Program-made: the position numbers and the translations under genes
The notes under the pieces: generated by a model
Told to the model about the DNA's origin: nothing
The model's input: the letters and a program-made list of their open reading frames with translations, nothing else
Databases searched by the model: none
Shown here: piece after piece, positions 17,179 to 25,992 of the stretch
Numbering within the stretch: the first letter of the stretch is position 1
Layout of the letters: every line of letters begins with the position of its first letter
Assembly (NCBI RefSeq): GCF_001613125.1
Contig: NZ_BDBT01000001.1
Span: 248,001 to 312,000, forward strand
Reading direction: 5' to 3'
DNA from: Nocardia shimofusensis NBRC 100134
Lineage (GTDB): Bacteria; Actinomycetota; Actinomycetes; Mycobacteriales; Mycobacteriaceae
DNA: 64,000 bases

Positions 17179-18704
17179 TCGGCAGTCCTCTCGGTGTTCA
17201 GGGTGACCCGGCCGTCGGCGATATCGACCGCGGCGCCGATCGGGTCCGATTCGATGAAGGCCGCCACGGTTTCGGGATCGGTGACGCGCACCAGAGTACG
17301 GGCGCCTTCGGGGGTCAGCGCACTGATGATGACCGCGTCCGGCTCGTCGACCGGATCGGGGCCGTGTCCCTTGTTGTAAGGGACGGTGAAGGATTCGATC
17401 CGCGCGGGTCCGGTGTAGCCGGGGGCGGTGGCGCGGGTGGCGTCCGGGGTGGGCACCTCGACGGCACGGAAGAGCTGGGCGGGCGGGCGCGTGGAGTAGA
17501 CGCCGACGCCGTGCTTGGTGATGTACCAGCCCAGCGAGGTGGACAGGCCGTAGGAGCCCGGATCGGTGCGCAGCTTCTCGGCGACGGCGGCGATGCCGTG
17601 CGTGCCGTAATTGTTGCCGGGGCCGCCGCCGAAGGTGAGGCCACCGGTCAGCGAGAGCGGGCGGCTCGGGTCGTCGATCGGCAGGCCGAAGGCCTCCGCG
17701 CCCACCTCGACGGCGATCGGGAAGCACGAGTAGAGGTCGATGTGCGCGACGTCGTCGATGCCGACGCCGGCACCCGCCAGCGCTTCCCGGCCCGCCGCGG
17801 CGATGGCGGGCGAGGCCGCCATGTCGGCGCGCTCGGAGACGTACCAGACCTCGTTGGCGGTCGCGCCACCGTGCGGGAAGACCCACTTGTCGCGCGGGAC
17901 GCCCGCGGCGTCGGCGGCCGCGGCGCTGCACAGGATCAGGCCCGCGCCCTGGTCGACGGAGAGATTGGCGACCATCAGCTTGCGGTAGGGGCTGGTGACC
18001 ATGCGGTTGTCGCGGGTGGCCGTGACGATCTGCTCGACCGTGTGGGCCTGCGGCTGCCAGGCGTAGGGGTTGGCGGCGGCGATCTCGGAGAACCGCGACC
18101 AGAGCCCGCCGATGCGCTGCAGATGCTCGGCCTCGCTCAGGCCGAGCCGCCCGCGCAGGGCGTTCTCCATCAGCGCGTAGAAGTGGATCGGCCCCCACAG
18201 ACCGGCGGCGGTCTCCATATCGGAATTCGGGCCCTTGTCGGAGCCGAGCAGTTCGTTCGGCGCGGCGTCGGCGGCCTCCTCGGCCCAGTCCGGCGCGAGG
18301 CCGGCGCGCTTGGCGGCATTGCCCGAGGCGACCGCCTCCGCGCCGGTGACGAGCACGACTTCGGCGCGGCCGTCGGCGATGGCCTGCGCGGCCCAGTTGA
18401 CCAGGCGCTGCGGGCCGTCGCCACCGAAGCGGGCGGACTGCACGGTGTGCTTGGGTGAGGCGCCGAGCGCGGCGGCGACTGCCGCGCCGAGATCGTTGTA
18501 CGGCTTGCTGACCGGGGCGACCGCGGCGATCGCGTCCGCGGCGCGCAGCAGTTTGTCCCCCGCGCCGCTGTCGGCGCCCGCGCGGCGCAGCGCTTCGGCG
18601 GCGAGTTCGACCGGGCCGGGCAGCCCCGGTTCACCACTACGGTGCACCGACTGCCCGACGCCGACGAGCACGGGTGTGCGTGGGTCCATTCCGGCTGGCA
18701 GCAT
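17175..18704 (-). CDS. Thiolase-fold acetyl-CoA acetyltransferase-like protein
   Basis: 509 residues behind GGAGGAAG. Thiolase-like features are TPVLVGVGQSVHRSG at the start, GPQRLVNWAAQAIADGRAEVVLVTGAEAV in place of the N-terminal thiolase core, IDLYSCFPIAVEVGAEAFGL, and GGGPGNNYGTHGIAAVAEKLR near the C-terminal active site. The length exceeds a canonical thiolase (about 390) by a C-terminal domain of about 100 residues (PGYTGPARIESFTVPYNKG onward), typical of this actinobacterial subgroup. First gene of the thiolase-crotonase-TetR operon; chemistry is probably thiolytic or condensing, substrate unknown. Confidence 0.82.
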   Translation of the reverse strand: MLPAGMDPRTPVLVGVGQSVHRSGEPGLPGPVELAAEALRRAGADSGAGDKLLRAADAIAAVAPVSKPYNDLGAAVAAALGASPKHTVQSARFGGDGPQRLVNWAAQAIADGRAEVVLVTGAEAVASGNAAKRAGLAPDWAEEAADAAPNELLGSDKGPNSDMETAAGLWGPIHFYALMENALRGRLGLSEAEHLQRIGGLWSRFSEIAAANPYAWQPQAHTVEQIVTATRDNRMVTSPYRKLMVANLSVDQGAGLILCSAAAADAAGVPRDKWVFPHGGATANEVWYVSERADMAASPAIAAAGREALAGAGVGIDDVAHIDLYSCFPIAVEVGAEAFGLPIDDPSRPLSLTGGLTFGGGPGNNYGTHGIAAVAEKLRTDPGSYGLSTSLGWYITKHGVGVYSTRPPAQLFRAVEVPTPDATRATAPGYTGPARIESFTVPYNKGHGPDPVDEPDAVIISALTPEGARTLVRVTDPETVAAFIESDPIGAAVDIADGRVTLNTERTAE

Positions 18705-18723
18705 TCTTCCTCCGCTTCCTCAA

Positions 18724-18745
18724 TTACCGTCACTGTTGACGGTAA
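18724..18745. promoter_or_regulatory. Strong operator palindrome upstream of the thiolase operon
   Basis: Perfect 9-base arms TTACCGTCA and TGACGGTAA with a CTGT spacer, 20 bases upstream of the thiolase ATG. Such a long perfect dyad fits a TetR dimer pair; the TetR gene at 15759 in the same operon is the likely ligand. Confidence 0.65.
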
Positions 18746-19033
18746 CCGCAGTACACGATTAGAGCAGAGGCCCGCGAGCCGCACAATCGCGGACGCGGTT
18801 TTGTTGCGGACCGGATGCCGACCGGCATCAGAACAACAACGATCATCGCCTCGACCGAAGAATCGGGGTCCGGGTTGGGCATCTGCCCAATGAGTTTTGC
18901 AACGTCCCTATTTCGCGGAGTTCGCTGCTAACATTCCCGTCGATTTGCCAGCCAGTCGGAATGTGGTTCGGGACACAGAGAGGGGGCTGAGTGTCGTGCG
19001 CCATTCCGGCGCGACCCGGAGGGCCCCATAACC

Positions 19034-20140
19034 TTGAAGAAGACCGCCTCCATCCTGCTGTCCACCTTGGCGGGTACTACGGCCTTGCTTCTGTCGGCGA
19101 CCACGCCCGCCACGGCAAACCCGAACGCGATCAACCCGATTCCGGTGCTCAACGGCACCAACGGCCTGCCGAATCTGCCCGGCCGCACCAAGGCGGTGTT
19201 CCAGGTGACCGGCATGGCCAGCCCCAACAACACGCACAACTACAACGTCTTCGGCACCGACCTGGGCATCATGTGGGACAACGGCCACGGTGAGATGCTC
19301 ACCGCGTTCGGCGACACCGCGGGCATCGGCTTCCCCAACCTGCTGGCGGGCAGCATGTGGGCGTGGCGCTCCAACATCCTGGTGCGCAGCCACAGCAAGA
19401 ACCCCGCGCACGGCATCTACTTCGACAGCGTCGTGCGCGACGTGTTCGGCCAGGCCAGGGATCTCATTCCCAGCCCGAAGATCCCGTTCGTCGAGATCAG
19501 CCGCATCCCCACCGCGGGCATCTCCGCCAACGGCGTGCAATACCTGTCGATGATGTCGGTCAAGAGCTGGGACAACGTCGGCCAGTGGACCACCAATTTC
19601 TCCGGCCTGGCCGCTTCCGCCGACAACGGCGAGACCTGGGCCGACCTGGGCCACACCCGCAGACCCGATGAAGGCGGCAACGCCAACTTCCAGATGAACG
19701 CTTTCCTGAAAAGCGGTGGCTTCGTCTACGAATACGGCACCAGAGCCGGGCGCAACAACGCCGCTTTCGTCGCGCGCGTGCCCGAGCAGCACATCGAGAA
19801 TCTCGCCGAGTACGAGTACTGGGACGGCAACGGCTGGCGCAAGAACGACGTGAACGCGGCCGCTCCGGTCATGCACGGGGTCGGCGAGCTGTCGGTCATG
19901 TACAACGACTATCTCGGCCAATACATCTCGCTGACCACCGATCCGTTCAACTCGGTCGTCATGCGACGCGCCTCGTCGCCGGAAGGCCCGTGGAGCCCGC
20001 CGGAAACCCTGATCGACACCCGCGAACTGCCCACCGCGTACGCGCCGTCGATCTTCCCGTACCAGACCGGTCGCGACCTGTACTTCCTCACCACGGTGCA
20101 CAGCCAGTACAACGTGGTCCTCATGCACACGAGGCTCTAG
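19034..20140 (+). CDS. Secreted DUF4185 domain protein
   Basis: 368 residues; TTG start with GGAGG 11 bases upstream. Residues 1-29 are a Sec signal peptide (ILLSTLAGTTALLLSATTPATA). The mature protein is a beta-propeller-like DUF4185 domain: FGTDLGIMWDNGHGEMLTAFGD, LAGSMWAWRSNI, and the closing PTAYAPSIFPYQTGRDLYFL with HSQYNVVLMHTRL. Family members are exported, probably glycan-binding or glycan-cleaving proteins of the cell envelope; the reaction is not established here. A close paralogue lies at 31088. It is divergent from the thiolase operon. Confidence 0.82.
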   Translation: MKKTASILLSTLAGTTALLLSATTPATANPNAINPIPVLNGTNGLPNLPGRTKAVFQVTGMASPNNTHNYNVFGTDLGIMWDNGHGEMLTAFGDTAGIGFPNLLAGSMWAWRSNILVRSHSKNPAHGIYFDSVVRDVFGQARDLIPSPKIPFVEISRIPTAGISANGVQYLSMMSVKSWDNVGQWTTNFSGLAASADNGETWADLGHTRRPDEGGNANFQMNAFLKSGGFVYEYGTRAGRNNAAFVARVPEQHIENLAEYEYWDGNGWRKNDVNAAAPVMHGVGELSVMYNDYLGQYISLTTDPFNSVVMRRASSPEGPWSPPETLIDTRELPTAYAPSIFPYQTGRDLYFLTTVHSQYNVVLMHTRL

Positions 20141-20179
20141 CACGGGGCTCCAGCCCGTTCCGAGACTCGACGCAGGTCG

Positions 20180-20197
20180 GCGAGTCAATAGACTCGC
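20180..20197. promoter_or_regulatory. Dyad over the leaderless promoter of the methyltransferase
   Basis: GCGAGTC-AATA-GACTCGC; it contains the -10 box TAGACT (20189-20194) that ends 7 bases before the ATG at 20202. A repressor bound here would cover the promoter. Confidence 0.5.
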
Positions 20198-20201
20198 GCA
20201 C

Positions 20202-20852
20202 ATGGATGCCACCGACTGGGACGAGCGCTACGCGCAGAGCGAGTTGGTCTGGGGCGCGCCGCCCAACGACACGGTGGTGGAATTCGTCTACAGCCTGCAC
20301 CGGCACGCCTCCGCCCAGGACGAGAGCGGACTGCCCCGCGCGCTCGACTTGGCCTGCGGCGAGGGTCGCAATGCGCTCTGGCTGGCCACCCACGGGTGGA
20401 AGGTCCATGCCATCGACTTCTCCCAAGTCGCCGTGGACAAGGGCAAGACCGTGGCGACCCGGCTGTCCCGGTCGGTGCGCAGCCGCATCACCTGGCAGTG
20501 CGGCGATGTCACCGATCTGGACGCGGCCGGGGTGCAGGGTCCGTTCGAGCTGGTCCTGATGGTCTTCCTGCACCTCCCCGCCGAGCAGCGCCGCGCGGTG
20601 CTGGCCGCGGCCGCGAGCCGCCTGGCTCCCGAGGGCACGTTGCTGGTCCTCGGCCACGACCGCACCAACATCGAGGACGGTCACGGCGGGCCGCAGGACC
20701 CCTCCATCCTGTTCACTCCCGACGACATCGTGGCCGATCTCGCTGCCACCAGCCCGGACATGCATATCCGGATCGCCGACCGCGTGCTGCGGCCCACCGA
20801 GCACAACGACGCGATCGACGCCCTGATCGTGGCCAACCGCGCACCGGTGTAA
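20202..20852 (+). CDS. Class I SAM-dependent methyltransferase
   Basis: 216 residues, no ribosome binding site; the start follows TAGACT by 7 bases. ALDLACGEGRNALWLATHGWKVHAID is motif I and the post-I acidic strand of the SAM-binding Rossmann fold. Similarity is to TehB-like small-molecule methyltransferases (WDERYAQSELVWGAPPN opening). CGDVTDLD and ELVLMVFLHLPAEQRRAVL follow as motifs II and III. The acceptor is unknown. It converges on the hydrolase at 20856. Confidence 0.85.
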   Translation: MDATDWDERYAQSELVWGAPPNDTVVEFVYSLHRHASAQDESGLPRALDLACGEGRNALWLATHGWKVHAIDFSQVAVDKGKTVATRLSRSVRSRITWQCGDVTDLDAAGVQGPFELVLMVFLHLPAEQRRAVLAAAASRLAPEGTLLVLGHDRTNIEDGHGGPQDPSILFTPDDIVADLAATSPDMHIRIADRVLRPTEHNDAIDALIVANRAPV

Positions 20853-20855
20853 GGG

Positions 20856-21458
20856 TCAGTCCTGCCCCGACCAGCGTCGCAACCAGGGCTCCACGATCTC
20901 GACGATCAGGCCGAATCCGGTCCGGAACGAGTGCGGCTGCCCCGGGATCACCCCCACCTGCGCGGCGTCGGCGGCCTCGGGGACCCCGAACGGGTCCTTC
21001 GCCCCGTTGACCACGACGACCTCGATGTCGCCGGTCGCGAGCAGTTCCTCGCGTCGTGTCTTCTCCGGCTTCCCGGGCGGATGCAGCGGAAACGACAGTG
21101 CGAGCACTCCGCGCGCCCCGGCGGCGACCGCCGTGCGGCAGGCCACTCGCGCGCCGTTGCTGCGCCCGCCCTGCACCAGCGGCCCGACCGGATAGCGGTC
21201 CCGTAGCTCGGCGACGATCTCCAGCCAGGCCGCGTCCTGCTTGTCCGCCGAGCCGGGGGCGCGTCGTCCGGCGACCCGATAGGGCTGCATCACCCTGGCC
21301 ACCACGGCGCCCAGATCGACCGCCGAATCACGAACGGCCAGTATGTCTTTCGCCTCCACGCCGCCGCCGGAGCCGTGCGTGAGCAGCAGCAGGAATCGCG
21401 GTTCGCCCGGCATGTCCACCTCGACGTCGGCGGGGCCGGCACTGGTCTCGATGCGCAC
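20856..21458 (-). CDS. Alpha/beta hydrolase of the KANL3/Tex30 type
   Basis: 200 residues, GTG start 5 bases after a TACGGT box, so possibly leaderless. LLLLTHGSGGGVEAKD is the oxyanion-hole loop, QGGRSNGARVACRTA carries the nucleophile serine, ALSFPLHPPGKPEKTR is the family-specific loop, and IPGQPHSFRTG holds the histidine. The family consists of small dienelactone-hydrolase-like enzymes with poorly known substrates. Convergent with the methyltransferase. Confidence 0.75.
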   Translation of the reverse strand: MRIETSAGPADVEVDMPGEPRFLLLLTHGSGGGVEAKDILAVRDSAVDLGAVVARVMQPYRVAGRRAPGSADKQDAAWLEIVAELRDRYPVGPLVQGGRSNGARVACRTAVAAGARGVLALSFPLHPPGKPEKTRREELLATGDIEVVVVNGAKDPFGVPEAADAAQVGVIPGQPHSFRTGFGLIVEIVEPWLRRWSGQD

Positions 21459-21551
21459 AGCTCACCGTAGCCGCGCGCCCGAAGTGATCTCCACACCGCG
21501 CCGACCTGCGGGTTCACCCGGACCTCAGGCCCGTGTTTTTCAGGTCACATT

Positions 21552-21615
21552 GCCCTCGAGGGCTTTTGCTCAGGCATTACCCGGCGGTAATATAGGTGAA
21601 AGTTACCCGCGAGTA
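21552..21615. promoter_or_regulatory. Control region of fadE5: hairpin and two dyads
   Basis: GCCCTCGAGGGC followed by TTTT (21552-21567) resembles a short terminator. ATTACC-CGGC-GGTAAT (21576-21591) and the near-palindrome TACCCGCGAGTA (21604-21615) lie between it and the gene. They are plausible sites for a lipid-sensing TetR regulator. Confidence 0.4.
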
Positions 21616-21712
21616 GCATGCGGCTGCCCGGCAACGGGTCCGGTGACGACAACGGGCGGGAACGGCATGACACACCGACCGCACCAACTCAACGGAGAGT
21701 GAGTACACAGAC

Positions 21713-23536
21713 ATGGGTCACTACAAGAGCAACGTTCGCGACCTGGAGTTCAACCTCTTCGAGGTCCTCGGACTGGGCAACCTCCTCGACAGCGGCGCCT
21801 ACGGCGACCTGGACACCGACACCGTCAAGGAGATGCTCAACGAGGTGCGTCGCCTGGCCGAGGGCCCGCTGGGCGAGTCCTTCGCCGACGCCGACCGCAA
21901 CCCGCCGGTCTTCGATCCCGAGACCCACACCGTCTCGCTCCCCGAGTCCTTCAAGAAGAGCTACAAGACCCTCGAAGAGGGCGGCTGGGACAAGTTCTCC
22001 GTATCCGAGGAGCTCGGCGGCATCCAGTTCCCGCGCGCGGCCTACTGGGCCATCGCCGAGCTGATCCTGGGCGCGCAGCCCGCCGCCTTCATGTACGCCG
22101 CGGGCCCCGGCTTCGCCAACATCTTCTGGAACAACGCCACCGACGAGCAGAAGAAGTGGGCCGAGATCGCCGTCGAGCAGGGCTGGGGCGCCACCATGGT
22201 GCTGACCGAGCCCGACGCCGGCTCCGACGTGGGCGCCGGCCGCACCAAGGCGGTCAAGCAGGAAGACGGCTCCTGGCACATCGAGGGCGTCAAGCGGTTC
22301 ATCACCTCCGCCGACTCCGACGACCTGTTCCCGAACATCATGCACCTGGTGCTGGCGCGTCCCGAGGGCGCGGGCCCGGGCACCAAGGGCCTGTCGCTGT
22401 TCTTCGTGCCCAAGTTCCACTTCGACCCGGAGACCGGCGCGCTGGGCGAGCGCAACGGCGTCTTCGTCACCAATGTCGAGCACAAGATGGGTCTGAAGGT
22501 CTCGGCCACCTGTGAGCTCACCTTCGGCGGCCACGGCGTCCCTGCCCAGGGCTGGCTGGTCGGCGAGGTGCACAACGGCATCGCGCAGATGTTCGAGGTC
22601 ATCGAGCACGCCCGCATGATGGTCGGCACCAAGGCGATCGCCACCCTGTCGACCGGCTACCTGAACGCGCTGGACTACGCCAAGAACCGCGTGCAGGGCG
22701 CCGACCTCACCGCCAACGCCAAGGACGCCCCGCGCGTCACCATCACCCACCACCCGGACGTGCGCCGCAGCCTGGCCACCCAGAAGGCTTACGCCGAGGG
22801 CCTGCGCGCGGTGTACCTCTACACCGCCGCCCACCAGGACGCCGACGTGGCCGCCCAGGTCTCCGGCGCGGACGCCGACATGGCCGCCCGCGTCAACGAC
22901 CTGCTGCTGCCCATCGTCAAGGGCGTCGGCTCCGAGCGCGCCTACCAGTACCTGACCGAGTCGCTGCAGACCTTCGGTGGCTCCGGCTTCCTGCAGGACT
23001 ACCCGATCGAGCAGTACATCCGCGACGCCAAGATCGACTCCCTCTACGAGGGCACCACCGCGATCCAGGCGCAGGACTTCTTCTTCCGCAAGATCGCCCG
23101 CGACCGCGGCGTGGCCCTGGGCCACGTGGCCGGCCAGGTGCAGAAGTTCATCGACGCGGAGGCGGGCAACGGTCGCCTGAAGGCCGAGCGCAAGCTGCTG
23201 GCCACCGCCCTCGAGGACGTGCAGGCCATGGCCGCCACCCTCACCGGCCACCTGATGGGCGCCCAGGAGAACCCGCAGGAGCTCTACAAGGTCGGCCTGG
23301 GCTCGGTCCGCTTCCTGCTCTCGGTCGGCGACCTGCTGATCGGCTGGCAGCTGCTGCGCCAGGCCGAGGTCGCCATCGCCGCCCAGGACAACGGCTCCGA
23401 CGAGGCGTTCTACCGGGGCAAGGTCGCCACCGCGCAGTTCTTCGCCCGCAACGTGCTGCCGGAGCTGACCGCGACCCGCGCCATCCTGGCCAACCTGGAC
23501 AACGACATCATGGAGCTGGACGAAGCCGCCTTCTGA
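21713..23536 (+). CDS. fadE5: FadE5-type acyl-CoA dehydrogenase
   Basis: 607 residues, the length expected for FadE5-like enzymes and longer than short-chain dehydrogenases (about 390). [20 protein letters not shown] is the characteristic opening. [21 protein letters not shown] is the FAD-binding acyl-CoA dehydrogenase signature, and the C-terminal helical domain carries [20 protein letters not shown] with [15 protein letters not shown] supplying the catalytic glutamate region. It introduces the alpha-beta double bond of fatty acyl-CoAs in beta-oxidation. A perfect terminator follows, so it is monocistronic. Confidence 0.93.
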   Translation: MGHYKSNVRDLEFNLFEVLGLGNLLDSGAYGDLDTDTVKEMLNEVRRLAEGPLGESFADADRNPPVFDPETHTVSLPESFKKSYKTLEEGGWDKFSVSEELGGIQFPRAAYWAIAELILGAQPAAFMYAAGPGFANIFWNNATDEQKKWAEIAVEQGWGATMVLTEPDAGSDVGAGRTKAVKQEDGSWHIEGVKRFITSADSDDLFPNIMHLVLARPEGAGPGTKGLSLFFVPKFHFDPETGALGERNGVFVTNVEHKMGLKVSATCELTFGGHGVPAQGWLVGEVHNGIAQMFEVIEHARMMVGTKAIATLSTGYLNALDYAKNRVQGADLTANAKDAPRVTITHHPDVRRSLATQKAYAEGLRAVYLYTAAHQDADVAAQVSGADADMAARVNDLLLPIVKGVGSERAYQYLTESLQTFGGSGFLQDYPIEQYIRDAKIDSLYEGTTAIQAQDFFFRKIARDRGVALGHVAGQVQKFIDAEAGNGRLKAERKLLATALEDVQAMAATLTGHLMGAQENPQELYKVGLGSVRFLLSVGDLLIGWQLLRQAEVAIAAQDNGSDEAFYRGKVATAQFFARNVLPELTATRAILANLDNDIMELDEAAF

Positions 23537-23575
23537 TGAGCGCTGCCCGCTGAGGCACAACCGAACGAGCACGAG

Positions 23576-23616
23576 CCGGCCCCGGAGGAGCAATCCTCCG
23601 GGGCCGGTTCGTTTTT
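23576..23616 (+). terminator. Intrinsic terminator after fadE5
   Basis: Perfect 14-base stem CCGGCCCCGGAGGA with loop GCAA and the complementary arm at 23594-23607, then TTCGTTTTT. One of the strongest hairpins in the window. Confidence 0.9.
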
Positions 23617-23688
23617 CGCTTCGCCTTGATGTCGCTCATGTCTCATACAGCAAGCACTCGCCGACCCGCCCGCCGGGCGCCCCTGCGC

Positions 23689-24393
23689 ATGACCGAATAC
23701 CTGGTCTCCATCTGGAACCGCTACCTCGAAGAACACCCGCACACCCGAACACTGCCCGCCATCGTCCCGCTCGTCGTCCACAGCGCTGCCCACGGCCGTC
23801 CGTGGAACACACCCACGGAACTCTCCGAGTTGATCGACCTGGATCCCGGCACCCGCACCACCCTGGGCGATCACGTCCCCAGCCTGCGACTGTTCCTCGA
23901 CGACCTGACCACCGTCGACCTGGAGACCCTGCGCGAGCGCCCGCTCACCCCCGCAGCACGGCTGGTTTTCGTATTCCACAAGATCGTCCCGGGCAACGCT
24001 CACCTGGGCACCGACCTGCTAGCCCAGATCCCCGACTTGCAGGCCGTGATCGAGGCACCCGGCAGCCTGGATGACCTGCGCAGTCTCGTGAAGTACATTT
24101 TTCTTGTGGGCGAGACCAGCGAAGACGATCTGGCCCCGGTGATCGATCAGCTCGGACCCCGAGCGAAGGAGGTCGTCATGACAACCGCCGAACAACTCCG
24201 GGCCAAGGGACATGCCGAAGGGCTCGCCGAAGGGCAGGCCGAGGCGCTGACCGATCTGCTGACGATCAAGTTCGGCCCGCTTCCCATCGAGGTCACCGAT
24301 CAGATAGCAAAGGCCGAGGTCACACAACTGCGGACCTGGTTGCGAAGTGTGCTGACCGCGACAACCCTCGACGAGGTCTTCGACCACGCCTGA
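23689..24393 (+). pseudogene. 5'-truncated Rpn/YhgA-like nuclease family gene
   Basis: The reading frame is open from 23626, but family-like sequence starts at MTEYLVSIWNRYLEEHP (23689), continues through PAIVPLVVHSAAHGRPWN and ends in the typical tail GHAEGLAEGQAEALTDLL, IKFGPLPIEV and LTATTLDEVF. The N-terminal third, which holds most of the PD-(D/E)XK nuclease active site in Rpn proteins, is absent because a fadE5 terminator immediately precedes. About 234 residues remain of roughly 300-330. It may still be translated, but nuclease activity is unlikely. Confidence 0.6.
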
Positions 24394-24413
24394 CCCGACC
24401 CCATGCCCCGGCC

Positions 24414-24530
24414 CGTCGGGAGCCGAGGAAGTAGATTCCGGAGGGTCGTCGGCAGCAGGTTGTGCGTGGCCGCGATGAGCAGGTCGCGCTGTAGGCCGTT
24501 GCCCGTCCGGCGTTTCTCGAACAGCTAGCG
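24414..24530 (-). pseudogene. Transposase C-terminal remnant
   Basis: On this strand, sequence reading FEKRRTGNGLQRDLL then IAATHNLL resembles the end of DDE transposases of the IS5/IS1182 group (xxxATHNLLK). Flanking sequence is out of frame and short. Only the general motif supports this call. Confidence 0.35.
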
Positions 24531-24651
24531 CGCTCCGTCGGGCTCAGTGACCGCTCCAGCACCAGTTCAGCGGTCATGCTCTGGTAGAAAGCGCAAGAGC
24601 CCCTGCCTCCCCTTGGAGGAGACGCAACCCTGGGCACTGGCAAGGAAACGT

Positions 24652-25992
24652 TCAGCGCAAGGGAACGGGAATTCCCGCGACGACGAGGACTACCGACTCC
24701 GACGCGGCGGCTATCCGACTGTTCAGTGTTCCCAACAGATCTCGGAACAGCCGTCCCGAGACGGACGCGGGTACCACCCCGCTGCCGACTTCGTTGCTCA
24801 CCGCGATCACGGGAACGTCGCAGGCGCGCCAGGCGGCGACGAGATCGTCGATATCGGTGTGGACGGGCGCGAGATCGGCTCCCTCCCAGACCTTGTGGGC
24901 GTCGAGGCGCGCGGTGAGCCAGGTGCCGAGGCAGTCGATGAGCAGGGGGCGCGTGGCTGTGGCGAGTGCTGTTGCCACGTCGTCGGTTTCGAGAGTGTCC
25001 CAGGAGGCGGGGCGGCGTTCGCGGTGCACCGCGACCCGCTGGGCCCATTCGGCGTCGCCGTCGCGGGTGCCGCCGGTGGCGACGTAGGTGACGGCCGGGT
25101 GCGAACCGAGCAGGTCTTCGGCGTGCCGGGACTTGCCGGAGCGCACACCGCCGAGGACGAGGGTGCGGTGGGCGGCCGGTCGCGGGGGCAGGCCCGCATG
25201 CACCACTTCGCCGTCGCGACCCGGTCGTGCGCCGTGCGTACGCAATCGTCGCTCCAGTTCTTCTATCGGTGGATTGTGGTGGCTTAAGTGCACGGCGACC
25301 ACGTCGGTCTTCTCGGTGACCGCGGCGGCGTCACGTAATCCGGTGAGCATGTCGGCGAATTCGGGGAGCCCGAGATGCTGGTCGGACAGTTCGGATCGGT
25401 CGCCGTAAGTTTCCTCCAGGAACACTGCGTCGTACGCCGCGCCGCGGACCGCCTCGAACCAGGACTCAGGCCACGGACCTGTGTCGCATGCCCACAGCAC
25501 GCGCGCGCCGTCCGGGGCGGTGATGTCGTAGAGGACGGTGTCGCCGTCATGGAACACCCGGTGCCGGGCGGGCAGGACGGTGACCTCGTATGGCCCGGCG
25601 AATGTTCGGTCGCCCGCCCGGACGGGGGTGAAGCGCACCGGGTCGTCCGGCCCCACCCACCGACGGCAGGCGTCGAGCGCATCGGCGGGGCCGATCACCT
25701 CCAGGTCGTGACCGGTGTCAATCCAGGATCGGAACAACAGAACCTGCGGGTCGAGATGGTCGGGGTGGGCGTGGGTGAGCAGGATGTGGCGGACGTCGGC
25801 GAGAGTACGGCCGAGGCGCACGGCGGCACGAGGGACTTCCGGACCGCAGTCGAGCAGAAGCACGTCGTCGACGAAGGCGGCGGTCTGGCCGCGGATCTGG
25901 CCGCGGGCAGCGACGTCGCGGCACGACGCGCAGCGACAGAACGGAGACGGCCACCCGTCCGCGGCTCCGGTGCCGAGCAACACGATTTCCAT
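24652..25992 (-). CDS. cobU: Metallo-beta-lactamase fold fused to CobU (adenosylcobinamide kinase/guanylyltransferase)
   Basis: 446 residues. Residues 1-265 are a metallo-beta-lactamase-fold hydrolase with LLTHAHPDHLDPQVL and ACDTGPWPE as metal-binding motifs. Residues 275-446 are CobU: LVLGGVRSGKSRHAEDLL (P-loop), YVATGGTRDGDAEWAQRVAVH, LIDCLGTWLTARL and VSNEVGSGVVPASVSGRLF. CobU phosphorylates adenosylcobinamide and transfers GMP, forming AdoCbi-GDP for the nucleotide loop. The fusion occurs in other actinobacteria; the role of the N-terminal hydrolase is not established. Its ATG overlaps the stop of the transporter ATPase (TGATG), so uptake and salvage are coupled. Confidence 0.9.
   Translation of the reverse strand: MEIVLLGTGAADGWPSPFCRCASCRDVAARGQIRGQTAAFVDDVLLLDCGPEVPRAAVRLGRTLADVRHILLTHAHPDHLDPQVLLFRSWIDTGHDLEVIGPADALDACRRWVGPDDPVRFTPVRAGDRTFAGPYEVTVLPARHRVFHDGDTVLYDITAPDGARVLWACDTGPWPESWFEAVRGAAYDAVFLEETYGDRSELSDQHLGLPEFADMLTGLRDAAAVTEKTDVVAVHLSHHNPPIEELERRLRTHGARPGRDGEVVHAGLPPRPAAHRTLVLGGVRSGKSRHAEDLLGSHPAVTYVATGGTRDGDAEWAQRVAVHRERRPASWDTLETDDVATALATATRPLLIDCLGTWLTARLDAHKVWEGADLAPVHTDIDDLVAAWRACDVPVIAVSNEVGSGVVPASVSGRLFRDLLGTLNSRIAAASESVVLVVAGIPVPLR

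Noticed and set aside
24545..24650. Short reading MTAELVLERSLSPTE on the minus strand
   Set aside because: It resembles a protein fragment but is too short and out of frame with neighbours to name.
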